The notes below the pieces were generated by a model. The model had not been told where the DNA came from, did no database searches, and worked only from the letters and a program-made list of their open reading frames with translations. From positions 7,495 through 49,830 of the forward strand of contig FR881217.1 of assembly GCA_000434735.1 (NCBI GenBank): a DNA stretch of 42,336 bases, written 5' to 3'. The DNA is from Bacteroides sp. CAG:530. GTDB lineage: Bacteria; Bacteroidota; Bacteroidia; Bacteroidales; Bacteroidaceae. Position numbers and translations under genes: made by a program. Positions 26,686 to 34,366 of the stretch are shown in pieces (positions within the stretch are counted from its first letter, which is position 1; each line of letters opens with the position of its first letter).

Positions 26686-26765
26686 GTTCATTCTGATTTA
26701 TCATATATAGTATTGGATTACTTTTTTCAATAAATCCGAGTATATGTTTTAATATGAAACATAAA

Positions 26766-26820
26766 ATAAAATTTCAGATTACAATCACACAAATATAAGG
26801 GGGTATAAAATTTCAGATTA
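26766..26820. repeat. 16-bp direct repeat between glnN and the thi operon
   Basis: ATAAAATTTCAGATTA occurs at 26766-26781 and 26805-26820, 39 bases apart. A looser pair, TATGYTTTAATAT, occurs at 26554-26566 and 26743-26755. The 26404-26915 gap holds no ORF I support; it is AT-rich, with these repeats and candidate promoter elements for both flanking transcripts. Confidence 0.6.
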
Positions 26821-26915
26821 TAACACGGAAAGCCTTAGCCTTCAAAAAACGCATGGTAATAAGGTTCATTTTAAAAATATACGGCATTAAGAATACACCT
26901 TTACGGAAAATAACC

Positions 26916-26923
26916 TATCTTTG
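26916..26923 (+). promoter_or_regulatory. Putative -7 element for the thi operon
   Basis: TATCTTTG matches TAnnTTTG and ends about 15 bases before the TPP aptamer, the spacing expected if transcription starts just ahead of the riboswitch. Confidence 0.6.
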
Positions 26924-26935
26924 CCACAAGTAAAA

Positions 26936-27012
26936 ACAAAGGGGTGCCCCTGCGGGCTGAGATCATACCCTATGAACCTGATGCGGTTAGTACCGACGAA
27001 GGGATTGTAATT
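26936..27012 (+). ncRNA. TPP riboswitch (THI element)
   Basis: The THI-box signatures are in order: GGGGTGCCCC (26941-26950), GGCTGAGAT (26955-26963), ACCCTATGAACCTGATGCGG (26967-26986) and CGAAGGGA (26997-27004). Thiamine pyrophosphate binding to this fold lowers expression of downstream thiamine genes. Between the aptamer and thiS (27068) I see no convincing terminator with a long T-run, so control of translation or an imperfect terminator (27022-27056, GTGT...ACAC then T5) are both open. It lies directly upstream of thiS-E-G-C-H-F. Confidence 0.95.
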
Positions 27013-27067
27013 ATAGCTAACGGTGTGACTTCTTTGGATTTTACGACACTTTTTAATTCTACGCAAT

Positions 27068-27268
27068 ATGAAAGTAAAAGTAAACAGCAAAGAAACAGAA
27101 GTTGCAGAAGGCAGCAAACTAGCCGACTTAGCTATTCAACTAGAACTCCCTACACAAGGAATCGCAATCGGACTGAACAATAAACTCATCCCCCGTACAG
27201 ACTGGAACACACAGGAATTGCACGAGAACGACAGCCTCGTAATCATAAAAGCTGCATGCGGAGGATAA
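27068..27268 (+). CDS. thiS: Sulfur carrier protein ThiS
   Basis: This 66-residue ubiquitin-like protein ends in the required 'AACGG' Gly-Gly tail, which ThiF adenylates and which then carries thiocarboxylate sulfur to ThiG for thiazole formation. 'MKVKVNSKETEV' forms the first beta hairpin and 'NDSLVIIKAACGG' the last strand. It is the first gene after the TPP riboswitch and is 3 bases ahead of thiE, with all its partner genes (thiG, thiH, thiF) in the same operon. Confidence 0.96.
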   Translation: MKVKVNSKETEVAEGSKLADLAIQLELPTQGIAIGLNNKLIPRTDWNTQELHENDSLVIIKAACGG

Positions 27269-27271
27269 GGA

Positions 27272-27928
27272 ATGAAGAATTTATCATCACACATCAGTCT
27301 GCAATTCATTACTCACTATACAGACCAGTACACCTATTATGACTCTGCACGCATGGCGCTGCAAGGCGGATGCCGATGGATTCAGTTGCGCATGAAAGAT
27401 GCGCCGATAGACGCCATTCGCACAGAAGCCCTGCGCATACAGAAGCTTTGCAGAGAATACCACTCCTTATTTATTATAGACGACCATGTAGAACTCGTAA
27501 AAGAGCTGAAAGCCGACGGAGTGCATCTTGGCAAGAACGACATGCCAATAGCGGAAGCTCGCCAACTGCTGGGCGAAGACTTCATAATAGGTGGCACAGC
27601 CAATACATTCGACGATGTAAAAGCGCACTACGAGCATGGAGCCGACTATATAGGATGCGGCCCTTTCCGCTTTACTACCACCAAGAAAAACCTCAGCCCC
27701 ATATTAGGACTGGAAGGCTACCGCGAAATAGTACAGCGCATGAAGGCAGGAGGTTTTAACCTGCCGATAGTGGCTATAGGCGGAATAACCAACGACGATA
27801 TACCAGCCATAATGCAAACCGGCGTATCTGGCATAGCACTTAGCGGCAGCATACTAAAAGCCGACAGCCCAGCCGACGAAACCCGCAAGGTGCTGGAAAC
27901 AATAAATAAGAACATAGAAAACAAATAA
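27272..27928 (+). CDS. thiE: Thiamine phosphate synthase
   Basis: ThiE joins HMP-PP and the thiazole phosphate to make thiamine phosphate. The 218-residue barrel keeps the substrate-binding motifs: 'GGCRWIQLRMKD' (Arg and Lys that bind the pyrophosphate), 'IIDDHVELVKELKADGVHLG', 'IIGGTANTFDDV', 'DYIGCGPFRFTTTKKN' and 'IVAIGGITNDDI'. These fit true ThiE better than TenI. It lies three bases after thiS and 11 bases before thiG. A second, more divergent ThiE/TenI-like gene lies at 32419. Confidence 0.95.
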   Translation: MKNLSSHISLQFITHYTDQYTYYDSARMALQGGCRWIQLRMKDAPIDAIRTEALRIQKLCREYHSLFIIDDHVELVKELKADGVHLGKNDMPIAEARQLLGEDFIIGGTANTFDDVKAHYEHGADYIGCGPFRFTTTKKNLSPILGLEGYREIVQRMKAGGFNLPIVAIGGITNDDIPAIMQTGVSGIALSGSILKADSPADETRKVLETINKNIENK

Positions 27929-27939
27929 TCATATAAATC

Positions 27940-28716
27940 ATGGAAAAACTAATCATAGCCGGAAAAGAATTCGGCTCACGTCTGTTCTTAGGAACCGGCA
28001 AGTTCAACTCGAACGAGATTATGGAAAAAGCGATATTGGCATCAGGCTCAGAAATGGTGACCGTAGCCATGAAGCGCATCGAGCTGGACGACAAGGAAGA
28101 CAATATGCTTAAGCACATCACTCACCCACATATCCAATTGTTGCCTAACACTTCGGGCGTACGTAATGCCGAAGAAGCTGTTTTCGCTGCACAGATGGCT
28201 CGCGAAGCATTCGGCACCAACTGGCTGAAGCTGGAAATTCATCCAGACCCACGCTACTTGCTTCCCGACTCAACAGAAACTCTTAAGGCTACAGAACAGT
28301 TGGTAAAACTCGGATTCGTGGTATTGCCTTATTGCCAGGCCGATCCTACCCTCTGCAAGCATCTTGAAGAAGCCGGAGCCGCTACCGTTATGCCGCTCGG
28401 CGCTCCTATCGGAACAAACAAGGGATTGCAGACTCGCGATTTCCTCCGCATCATCATAGAGCAGAGTAACGTGCCTGTAATTGTAGATGCCGGAATAGGT
28501 GCTCCAAGTCACGCAGCCGAAGCTATGGAAATGGGTGCATCGGCATGTTTGGTAAATACTGCCATCGCAGTAGCTGGCGACCCTGAAGCTATGGCCATCG
28601 CATTTAAAGAAGCGATTATCGCCGGACGCAGAGCATACGAAGCAGGACTGGGCACTCAGAACAGCAGCTTTGTAGCATCGGCATCTTCACCCCTAACCGC
28701 ATTCCTTAACGAATAA
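27940..28716 (+). CDS. thiG: Thiazole synthase
   Basis: ThiG condenses deoxyxylulose phosphate, dehydroglycine and sulfur from ThiS thiocarboxylate into the thiazole ring. The 258-residue barrel has 'SRLFLGTGKF', the Schiff-base lysine region 'VTVAMKRIEL', 'LPNTSGVRNAEEAVFAAQMAREA', 'NWLKLEIHPDPRYLLPDS', 'PLGAPIGTNKGL', 'VPVIVDAGIGAPSHAAEAMEMG' and 'CLVNTAIAVAGDP'. All match the family at normal length. It is in the middle of the thi operon, 11 bases before thiC. Confidence 0.97.
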   Translation: MEKLIIAGKEFGSRLFLGTGKFNSNEIMEKAILASGSEMVTVAMKRIELDDKEDNMLKHITHPHIQLLPNTSGVRNAEEAVFAAQMAREAFGTNWLKLEIHPDPRYLLPDSTETLKATEQLVKLGFVVLPYCQADPTLCKHLEEAGAATVMPLGAPIGTNKGLQTRDFLRIIIEQSNVPVIVDAGIGAPSHAAEAMEMGASACLVNTAIAVAGDPEAMAIAFKEAIIAGRRAYEAGLGTQNSSFVASASSPLTAFLNE

Positions 28717-28727
28717 CAAATCACCTC

Positions 28728-30434
28728 ATGGAAAATAAGAAAAACGACAAGATAGCTTACGCTCACGCAGAAAAGGCCTACATGCAAGGAACCATGTTTC
28801 CGTTTGTAAAAGTAGGTATGCAGAAAGTAAACCTCACTCCTACCGTAGAAGTTGTTGACGGAGAAAAGAAGGTTACTCCTAATGCGCCGGTATATGTTTA
28901 CGACACCAGCGGACCTTTCAGCGACCCTAATATCACTATCGACCTGAAGAAGGGATTGCCCAGAATGCGCGAAAGCTGGATTACCGAACGCGGCGACGTG
29001 GAACAGCTGAAAGAAATCACATCTGAATACGGACGTATGCGCCGCGACGACCATTCGTTAGATCATCTGCGCTTTGAGCATATCGAATTGCCCTACCGTG
29101 CCAAGGAAGGCAAATGTTGTACTCAGATGTATTACGCCAAGCAGGGCATCGTAACCCCCGAAATGGAGTATGTGGCTATCCGCGAAAACATGAACTGCCG
29201 TGAGTTGGGCATCGACACTTATATCACTCCTGAATTTGTTCGCGACGAAATAGCTGCCGGACGTGCCGTATTGCCAGCCAACATTAATCACCCTGAAAGC
29301 GAACCGATGATTATCGGTCGTAACTTCTTGGTTAAGATTAACACCAACATCGGTAACTCTGCCACTACATCGGGCATAGAAGAAGAAGTAGACAAGGCTG
29401 TATGGAGCTGCAAATGGGGAGGCGACACTTTGATGGACCTTTCTACAGGCGACAATATTCACGAAACCAGAGAGTGGATTGTACGTAACTGCCCGGTTCC
29501 GGTAGGTACTGTACCTATTTATCAAGCTCTGGAAAAAGTAAACGGAAAAGTAGAAGACCTTACATGGGAAATCTATAAAGATACCTTGATAGAACAGTGC
29601 GAACAGGGAGTTGACTACTTTACTATCCATGCAGGTATACGCCGTCATAACGTACACTTGGCGGACAAGCGTCTGTGCGGTATAGTAAGCCGTGGTGGTA
29701 GTATCATGAGCAAGTGGTGCTTGGTTCACAACCGTGAATCGTTCTTGTACGAACACTTTGATGACATCTGCGACATCTTGGCACAGTACGACGTAGCCGT
29801 TTCATTAGGCGACGGATTACGCCCAGGATGTATTGCCGACGCTAACGACGAAGCTCAGTTTGCCGAACTCGACACAATGGGCGAATTGGTTACTCGCGCA
29901 TGGGATAAGAACGTACAGGCATTTATCGAAGGTCCGGGACATGTACCCTTGCATAAGATTAAGGAAAACATGGAACGCCAGATTTCGCACTGCCATAACG
30001 CGCCGTTCTACACCCTCGGTCCGCTGGTTACCGACATCGCTCCCGGATACGACCATATCACTTCGGCTATCGGAGCAGCGCAAATAGGTTGGCTGGGAAC
30101 AGCTATGCTTTGCTATGTTACACCTAAAGAACACCTGGGATTGCCCAACAAAGAAGATGTACGTACCGGAGTTATCACCTACAAGATTGCAGCCCACGCT
30201 GCCGACCTTGCAAAAGGACACCCCGGAGCACAGATTCGCGACAACGCCCTGAGCAAGGCACGCTATGAATTCCGCTGGCGAGACCAGTTCCACTTGAGCC
30301 TCGACCCAGACCGTGCCTTAGAGTATTTCAACGAAGGACGTCATACAGACGGAGAGTATTGCACTATGTGCGGTCCTAACTTCTGCGCTATGAAGCTGAG
30401 CCGCGATTTGAAACAAGTAGAAAATAAAGACTAA
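28728..30434 (+). CDS. thiC: Phosphomethylpyrimidine synthase
   Basis: ThiC rearranges aminoimidazole ribotide to HMP phosphate using a [4Fe-4S] cluster and S-adenosylmethionine. The 568-residue protein carries the noncanonical C-terminal cluster motif 'CTMCGPNFC' (CX2CX4C), with 'RENMNCRELGIDTYITPEFV', 'NTNIGNSATTSGIEEEVDK', 'WGGDTLMDLSTGDNIHETRE', 'TIHAGIRR', 'SRGGSIMSKWCL' and 'GLRPGCIADAND' all present. It lies 11 bases after thiG and 4 bases before thiH, so tight cotranscription is expected. Confidence 0.98.
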   Translation: MENKKNDKIAYAHAEKAYMQGTMFPFVKVGMQKVNLTPTVEVVDGEKKVTPNAPVYVYDTSGPFSDPNITIDLKKGLPRMRESWITERGDVEQLKEITSEYGRMRRDDHSLDHLRFEHIELPYRAKEGKCCTQMYYAKQGIVTPEMEYVAIRENMNCRELGIDTYITPEFVRDEIAAGRAVLPANINHPESEPMIIGRNFLVKINTNIGNSATTSGIEEEVDKAVWSCKWGGDTLMDLSTGDNIHETREWIVRNCPVPVGTVPIYQALEKVNGKVEDLTWEIYKDTLIEQCEQGVDYFTIHAGIRRHNVHLADKRLCGIVSRGGSIMSKWCLVHNRESFLYEHFDDICDILAQYDVAVSLGDGLRPGCIADANDEAQFAELDTMGELVTRAWDKNVQAFIEGPGHVPLHKIKENMERQISHCHNAPFYTLGPLVTDIAPGYDHITSAIGAAQIGWLGTAMLCYVTPKEHLGLPNKEDVRTGVITYKIAAHAADLAKGHPGAQIRDNALSKARYEFRWRDQFHLSLDPDRALEYFNEGRHTDGEYCTMCGPNFCAMKLSRDLKQVENKD

Positions 30435-30438
30435 TAAC

Positions 30439-31575
30439 ATGTTTTCTGACGAATTAGAAAAAATATCGTGGGAGGAGACGACCAAAGCCATCTACTCCAA
30501 AACTGATGCCGACGTGCTTCGCGCACTAAGCAAAGAACATTGTGACATAGACGACTTTATGGCGCTTATCTCGCCTGCCGCCGAAAAATATCTGGAGCCT
30601 ATGGCTGCACTGAGCAAGAAATATACAGAAGAACGATTCGGACGTACCATATCTATGTTCATTCCGCTGTATATCACAAACTCGTGCACCAACTCGTGCG
30701 TGTACTGTGGTTTTCACGTATCAAACCACATGAAGCGTACCATCCTTACTCCGGAGCAGATAGAAGACGAATGTATAGCCATCAAGAAATTGGCACCGTT
30801 TGAAAACCTGCTTCTGGTAACCGGCGAAAACCCGGCAAAGGCTGGTGTTCCTTATCTGGCCAAGGCACTTGATGTATGCAAGAAGTACTTCAGCAACATG
30901 AAAATAGAGGTTATGCCTCTTAAAGCCGAAGAGTATGCCGAACTGACAGAACACGGGCTGAACGGAGTAATCTGTTTCCAGGAAACATACAACAAAGCCA
31001 GATATAATGTATATCACCCCAGAGGCATGAAATCTAACTTTGAATGGCGTGTGAACGGATTCGACCGTATGGGACAAGCCGGAGTTCACTCCATCGGGAT
31101 GGGAGTATTGATAGGCCTGGAAGAATGGCGCACCGATGTTACCATGATGGCATATCATCTGCGCTATCTGCAGAAGCATTACTGGAAAACCAAATACAGC
31201 GTAAACTTCCCGCGTATGCGTCCGGCAGAGAACGAAGGCTTCCAGCCTAACGTAATCATGAGCGATAAGGAGTTGGCTCTTGCCACATTCGCCATGCGTA
31301 TCTTCGATCACGACGTAGATATATCTTACTCTACACGCGAGCCGGCTAACATCAGAGACAACATGGCTACACTGGGAGTAACTACCATGAGCGCGGAAAG
31401 CAAGACCGAGCCGGGAGGATATCATACATATCCGCAGGCGTTGGAGCAGTTCCACGTGAGCGACGAACGTACAGCCAAGGAAATAAACGCCGCTCTGAAG
31501 AAGATAGGACGCGAACCTGTTTGGAAAGACTGGGATGCATCGTTCGATCATTGCAAACTATCTACAAATAGATAA
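30439..31575 (+). CDS. thiH: 2-iminoacetate synthase (tyrosine lyase)
   Basis: ThiH is a radical SAM enzyme that cleaves tyrosine to dehydroglycine (2-iminoacetate) and p-cresol, the anaerobic source of the thiazole C-N unit. The 378-residue product has the CX3CX2C cluster in 'TNSCTNSCVYCGFHVSN', then 'LLVTGENPAKAGVPYL', 'NGVICFQETYN', 'GMGVLIGLEEWRTD' and 'SYSTREPANIRDNM'. ThiH rather than the oxygen-dependent ThiO fits an anaerobe. It starts 4 bases after thiC and is followed by thiF after 17 bases. Confidence 0.96.
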   Translation: MFSDELEKISWEETTKAIYSKTDADVLRALSKEHCDIDDFMALISPAAEKYLEPMAALSKKYTEERFGRTISMFIPLYITNSCTNSCVYCGFHVSNHMKRTILTPEQIEDECIAIKKLAPFENLLLVTGENPAKAGVPYLAKALDVCKKYFSNMKIEVMPLKAEEYAELTEHGLNGVICFQETYNKARYNVYHPRGMKSNFEWRVNGFDRMGQAGVHSIGMGVLIGLEEWRTDVTMMAYHLRYLQKHYWKTKYSVNFPRMRPAENEGFQPNVIMSDKELALATFAMRIFDHDVDISYSTREPANIRDNMATLGVTTMSAESKTEPGGYHTYPQALEQFHVSDERTAKEINAALKKIGREPVWKDWDASFDHCKLSTNR

Positions 31576-31592
31576 ATAATCTATCTACAAAG

Positions 31593-32288
31593 ATGGAAGA
31601 CAGATACAACAGACAGAAAATGCTGCCTGAGATAGGAGAAGAAGGGCAAGCATTGCTGAGCCAAGCCCGAGTACTCATTGTGGGTACCGGTGGGCTTGGG
31701 TCGCCTGTGTCGTTATACCTTACAGGAGCCGGAGTGGGCACTATCGGACTCATTGATGATGACACGGTAAGCGTAACAAACCTGCAAAGACAAGTGCTAT
31801 ATTCGGAAGAAGAAGTGGGCATGTCGAAAGTGCTTCTGGCAAAGAAACGGTTGGAAGCGTTAAACCACGATATAACGGTAAACGCCTATAACGAACGACT
31901 TACGCCCGAAAACGCACAGCGCATCATAGCCGACTATGACATAGTGGTAGACGCTTGCGACAACTTCAAGACCCGCTACCTTATAGACGACACGTGCGCA
32001 CTGCTGGGCAAGATTTACGTTTACGGAGCTATACGCGCATTCGACGGACAAGTAGCGGTATTCCACTACAACGGCGGAAAAGGCTATCGCGACTTATATC
32101 CCGATGAAGAAACAATGCTCTCCATGCCTCATCCGCCCAAGGGAGTACTTGGCGTAACACCTGGAATAGTAGGCTGCGCCGAAGCCAACGAAGTCATAAA
32201 AATAATATGCGGATACGGCGAAGTGTTGGTCGACCGCCTATGGCAAATAGACCTCAAAACGATGGTAACGTACACGATTTCGCTTTGA
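31593..32288 (+). CDS. thiF: ThiS adenylyltransferase ThiF (cysteine-poor form)
   Basis: ThiF activates the ThiS C-terminus as an acyl-adenylate. The 231-residue E1-like protein has 'VLIVGTGGLGSPVSLYLTGAG' split by the nucleotide-binding 'GTGGLG', then 'IDDDTVSVTNLQRQVLY', 'VDACDNFKTRYLIDD' and 'GVLGVTPGIVGCAEANEVIK'. The paired CX2C zinc motifs of E. coli ThiF/MoeB and the Cys just before 'RTAG' (Cys184 in E. coli, which can form an acyl-disulfide with ThiS) are absent; here the matching stretch reads 'MLSMPHPPKGVLG'. It is therefore a shortened ThiF. Its place at the end of thiS-E-G-C-H makes ThiF likelier than MoeB or HesA. Confidence 0.9.
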   Translation: MEDRYNRQKMLPEIGEEGQALLSQARVLIVGTGGLGSPVSLYLTGAGVGTIGLIDDDTVSVTNLQRQVLYSEEEVGMSKVLLAKKRLEALNHDITVNAYNERLTPENAQRIIADYDIVVDACDNFKTRYLIDDTCALLGKIYVYGAIRAFDGQVAVFHYNGGKGYRDLYPDEETMLSMPHPPKGVLGVTPGIVGCAEANEVIKIICGYGEVLVDRLWQIDLKTMVTYTISL

Positions 32289-32315
32289 TAATTGTGATAA
32301 ATCCAAACATATTAC

Positions 32316-32323
32316 TATCTTTG
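32316..32323 (+). promoter_or_regulatory. Putative -7 element for the ThiE/TenI-like gene
   Basis: TATCTTTG matches TAnnTTTG, with an ATTG at 32291-32294 (21-bp spacer) as a one-mismatch -33. It lies just after the thiF stop, suggesting a separate transcript for the next gene. Confidence 0.5.
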
Positions 32324-32342
32324 CAATAACTATGTAATATAG

Positions 32343-32383
32343 TAGCACTGTTTTCTGCCCTAAACAAGTAGGAAACAGTGCTA
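32343..32383 (+). other. 13-bp hairpin in the leader of the ThiE/TenI-like gene
   Basis: TAGCACTGTTTTC (32343-32355) pairs with GGAAACAGTGCTA (32371-32383), with one G-U pair and a 15-base loop. It lies between the putative promoter and the gene start at 32419. No T-run follows (ATTAATTACTTG), so it may be a leader structure or a weak terminator of the thi operon. Confidence 0.6.
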
Positions 32384-32418
32384 TTAATTACTTGTTTGTC
32401 TCACTTTATTGTGTATCA

Positions 32419-33027
32419 ATGAAACTGATAGTAACAACAACACCCACATATTTTGTGGAAGAGGATAAAATCATAACCGCTCTTTTCGATGAGGGGTTAG
32501 AGATTCTTCATCTACGCAAGCCCGACACCGCTCCAGTATACGCAGAACGCTTACTTACTCTTATACCGGAGAAATATCACAAGCGCATAGTGGTACATGG
32601 TCACTTCTATCTGAAAGAAGAATATAAACTGAAAGGCATACACCTTAACCAGCGAAATCCACTTATCCCCGAAAATTACTCAGGACACATAAGCACATCT
32701 TGCCATTCGCTAGACGAAGTGAAAGAAAAGAAGTCAAAATGTGACTATGTTTTCCTAAGCCCTATATTCGACAGTATATCGAAAGAAGACTACCCATCGC
32801 AGTTTACTGACGAACAGCTACGTGCGGCATCTAAAAGCGGTATCATAGACAAGCACGTAATAGCTTTGGGCGGTATCAATGAAAACAATATACGAAAAAT
32901 AAAAGACTACGGATTTGGCGGAGCTGCCGTATTAGGCGATTTATGGAACAAGTTCAGTCCCGAATACGACTATAATTACCGCGAACTGATAGAGCATTTC
33001 ATAAAACTGAAACGCCTGGCCGACTGA
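32419..33027 (+). CDS. ThiE/TenI-like thiamine phosphate synthase family protein
   Basis: The 202-residue barrel belongs to the ThiE/TenI superfamily: 'GLEILHLRKPD', 'KRIVVHGHFYL', 'KGIHLNQRN', 'STSCHSLDEV', 'DYVFLSPIFDSISKEDY' and 'VIALGGINENNI' follow the ThiE order. It is clearly more divergent than the operon's thiE. The TenI thiazole tautomerase His (His122 in Bacillus subtilis, 'FGHVF') is replaced, with Ser in 'LSPIF' at the aligned site, while a Ser-Lys pair sits where ThiE has Thr/Lys. So tautomerase, synthase or another role are all open. I use the ATG at 32419; the upstream TTG frame has no support. It has its own likely promoter and a long terminator. Confidence 0.8.
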   Translation: MKLIVTTTPTYFVEEDKIITALFDEGLEILHLRKPDTAPVYAERLLTLIPEKYHKRIVVHGHFYLKEEYKLKGIHLNQRNPLIPENYSGHISTSCHSLDEVKEKKSKCDYVFLSPIFDSISKEDYPSQFTDEQLRAASKSGIIDKHVIALGGINENNIRKIKDYGFGGAAVLGDLWNKFSPEYDYNYRELIEHFIKLKRLAD

Positions 33028-33045
33028 TAAAAACACGCTCGGCAC

Positions 33046-33107
33046 AGCCTTCGGCGCGTTACTTGACAAAATACAATAAGTCAAGCCACGCGCCAAAGGC
33101 TTTTTAT
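33046..33107 (+). terminator. Terminator after the ThiE/TenI-like gene
   Basis: AGCCT (33046-33050) pairs with AGGCT (33097-33101), and the stem continues with GGCGCGT/ACGCGCC and TTGAC/GTCAA, followed by a T-run at 33101-33105. Confidence 0.85.
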
Positions 33108-33168
33108 ATATTACAGCCAAAGTATAACGGTATGAAACCATGCCCTTTTAAACTTTATATGTATTTCA

Positions 33169-33200
33169 TTTGTGCGACTTAAAGAAATGATTTAACTTTG
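33169..33200 (+). promoter_or_regulatory. Complete Bacteroides-type promoter for prs
   Basis: TTTG at 33169-33172 and TAACTTTG at 33193-33200 are separated by exactly 20 bp, matching the TTTG-N19-21-TAnnTTTG consensus of the Bacteroides primary sigma factor. It is 55 bases before the prs start and lies downstream of a terminator. Confidence 0.8.
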
Positions 33201-33254
33201 CATTGTCTTTTAAAAACAAGGCATATTTTTAAGACAACATATCAAAATATTACA

Positions 33255-34193
33255 ATGAGCGCAACAACACCTTTCAAAGTATTCTCGGGTACAAATTCGA
33301 GATACCTTGCAGAGAAAATCTGCACCAGCTTGGGCTGCCCGCTGGGAAACATGAACATCACACACTTCGCCGACGGTGAATTCGCCGTTTCTTACGAAGA
33401 GTCTATCCGTGGACAACACGTATTCTTGGTTCAGTCCACCTTCCCTAATTCAGACAACTTGATGGAGCTTTTACTGATGATTGACGCAGCAAAACGCGCA
33501 TCTGCAAAGAGCATCATCGCCGTAATCCCTTACTTCGGATGGGCACGCCAAGACAGAAAAGACAAACCACGTGTTTCTATCGGTGCAAAATTGGTAGCTA
33601 ACTTGTTAAGCGTAGCCGGCATCGACCGCCTTATCACCATGGACTTGCACGCAGACCAGATCCAGGGCTTCTTCGATATTCCGGTTGACCACTTGTATGC
33701 TTCTACAATTTTTGCTCCTTATATACAGTCATTGAACTTGGAGAACTTGGTAATCGCTACTCCTGACGTTGGTGGTTCTAAACGTGCCAGCACATACGCT
33801 AAATACCTCGATGTACCCTTGGTATTGTGCCACAAGACACGCGAAAAAGCTAACGTAGTAGCTTCTATGCAGATTATCGGTGATGTAAAAGGCAAAGACG
33901 TATTGCTAGTTGACGATATGGTAGATACAGCCGGCACTATCACTAAGGCTGCTGATATCATGAAAGCTGCCGGAGCTAACTCTGTTCGCGCTATCGCATC
34001 ACACTGCGTTATGTCGGGCCCTGCTTCAGACCGCGTACAGAACTCACAGCTTGAAGAAATAGTATTTACTGACAGTATTCCTTACTCAAACCGCTGTGCT
34101 AAAGTAAAACAGCTGTCTATCGCTGACATGTTCGCTGAAACTATCCGTCGTGTCATGACTAACGAATCTATCAGCTCTCAGTACTTGCTGTAA
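33255..34193 (+). CDS. prs: Ribose-phosphate pyrophosphokinase
   Basis: Prs makes PRPP from ribose 5-phosphate and ATP, the precursor for nucleotides and for histidine. From the ATG at 33255 the protein has 312 residues, the usual length; the longer frame from 33198 would overlap the promoter. Landmarks are 'FSGTNSRYLAEKI', 'FADGEFAVSYEESIRG', 'MIDAAKRASAKSIIAVIPYF', 'GWARQDRKDKPRVSIGAKL', 'TMDLHADQIQGFFDIPVDHL' and the PRPP loop 'DVLLVDDMVDTAGTI'. It is a single-gene unit with its own promoter and terminator. Confidence 0.97.
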   Translation: MSATTPFKVFSGTNSRYLAEKICTSLGCPLGNMNITHFADGEFAVSYEESIRGQHVFLVQSTFPNSDNLMELLLMIDAAKRASAKSIIAVIPYFGWARQDRKDKPRVSIGAKLVANLLSVAGIDRLITMDLHADQIQGFFDIPVDHLYASTIFAPYIQSLNLENLVIATPDVGGSKRASTYAKYLDVPLVLCHKTREKANVVASMQIIGDVKGKDVLLVDDMVDTAGTITKAADIMKAAGANSVRAIASHCVMSGPASDRVQNSQLEEIVFTDSIPYSNRCAKVKQLSIADMFAETIRRVMTNESISSQYLL

Positions 34194-34244
34194 TAAAACC
34201 GAATAACATCTTTCCGTAAAAGAAAGACTGATTATACTCACATT

Positions 34245-34313
34245 AAGGCGCGGACTACTAAGGCTTCCGAAAACAGAATCGGAACTATGCCCAGTATTCC
34301 GCGCCTTGTTTTA
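34245..34313 (+). terminator. Terminator after prs
   Basis: AAGGCGCGGA (34245-34254) pairs with TCCGCGCCTT (34298-34307) and encloses a second hairpin TTCCGA/TCGGAA (34265-34270 and 34279-34284), followed by GTTTTAT. Confidence 0.85.
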
Positions 34314-34366
34314 TCTGAATATTTCTTTTCGTCTCATCTAAATATTTCACTCCTCTTTATTATATC

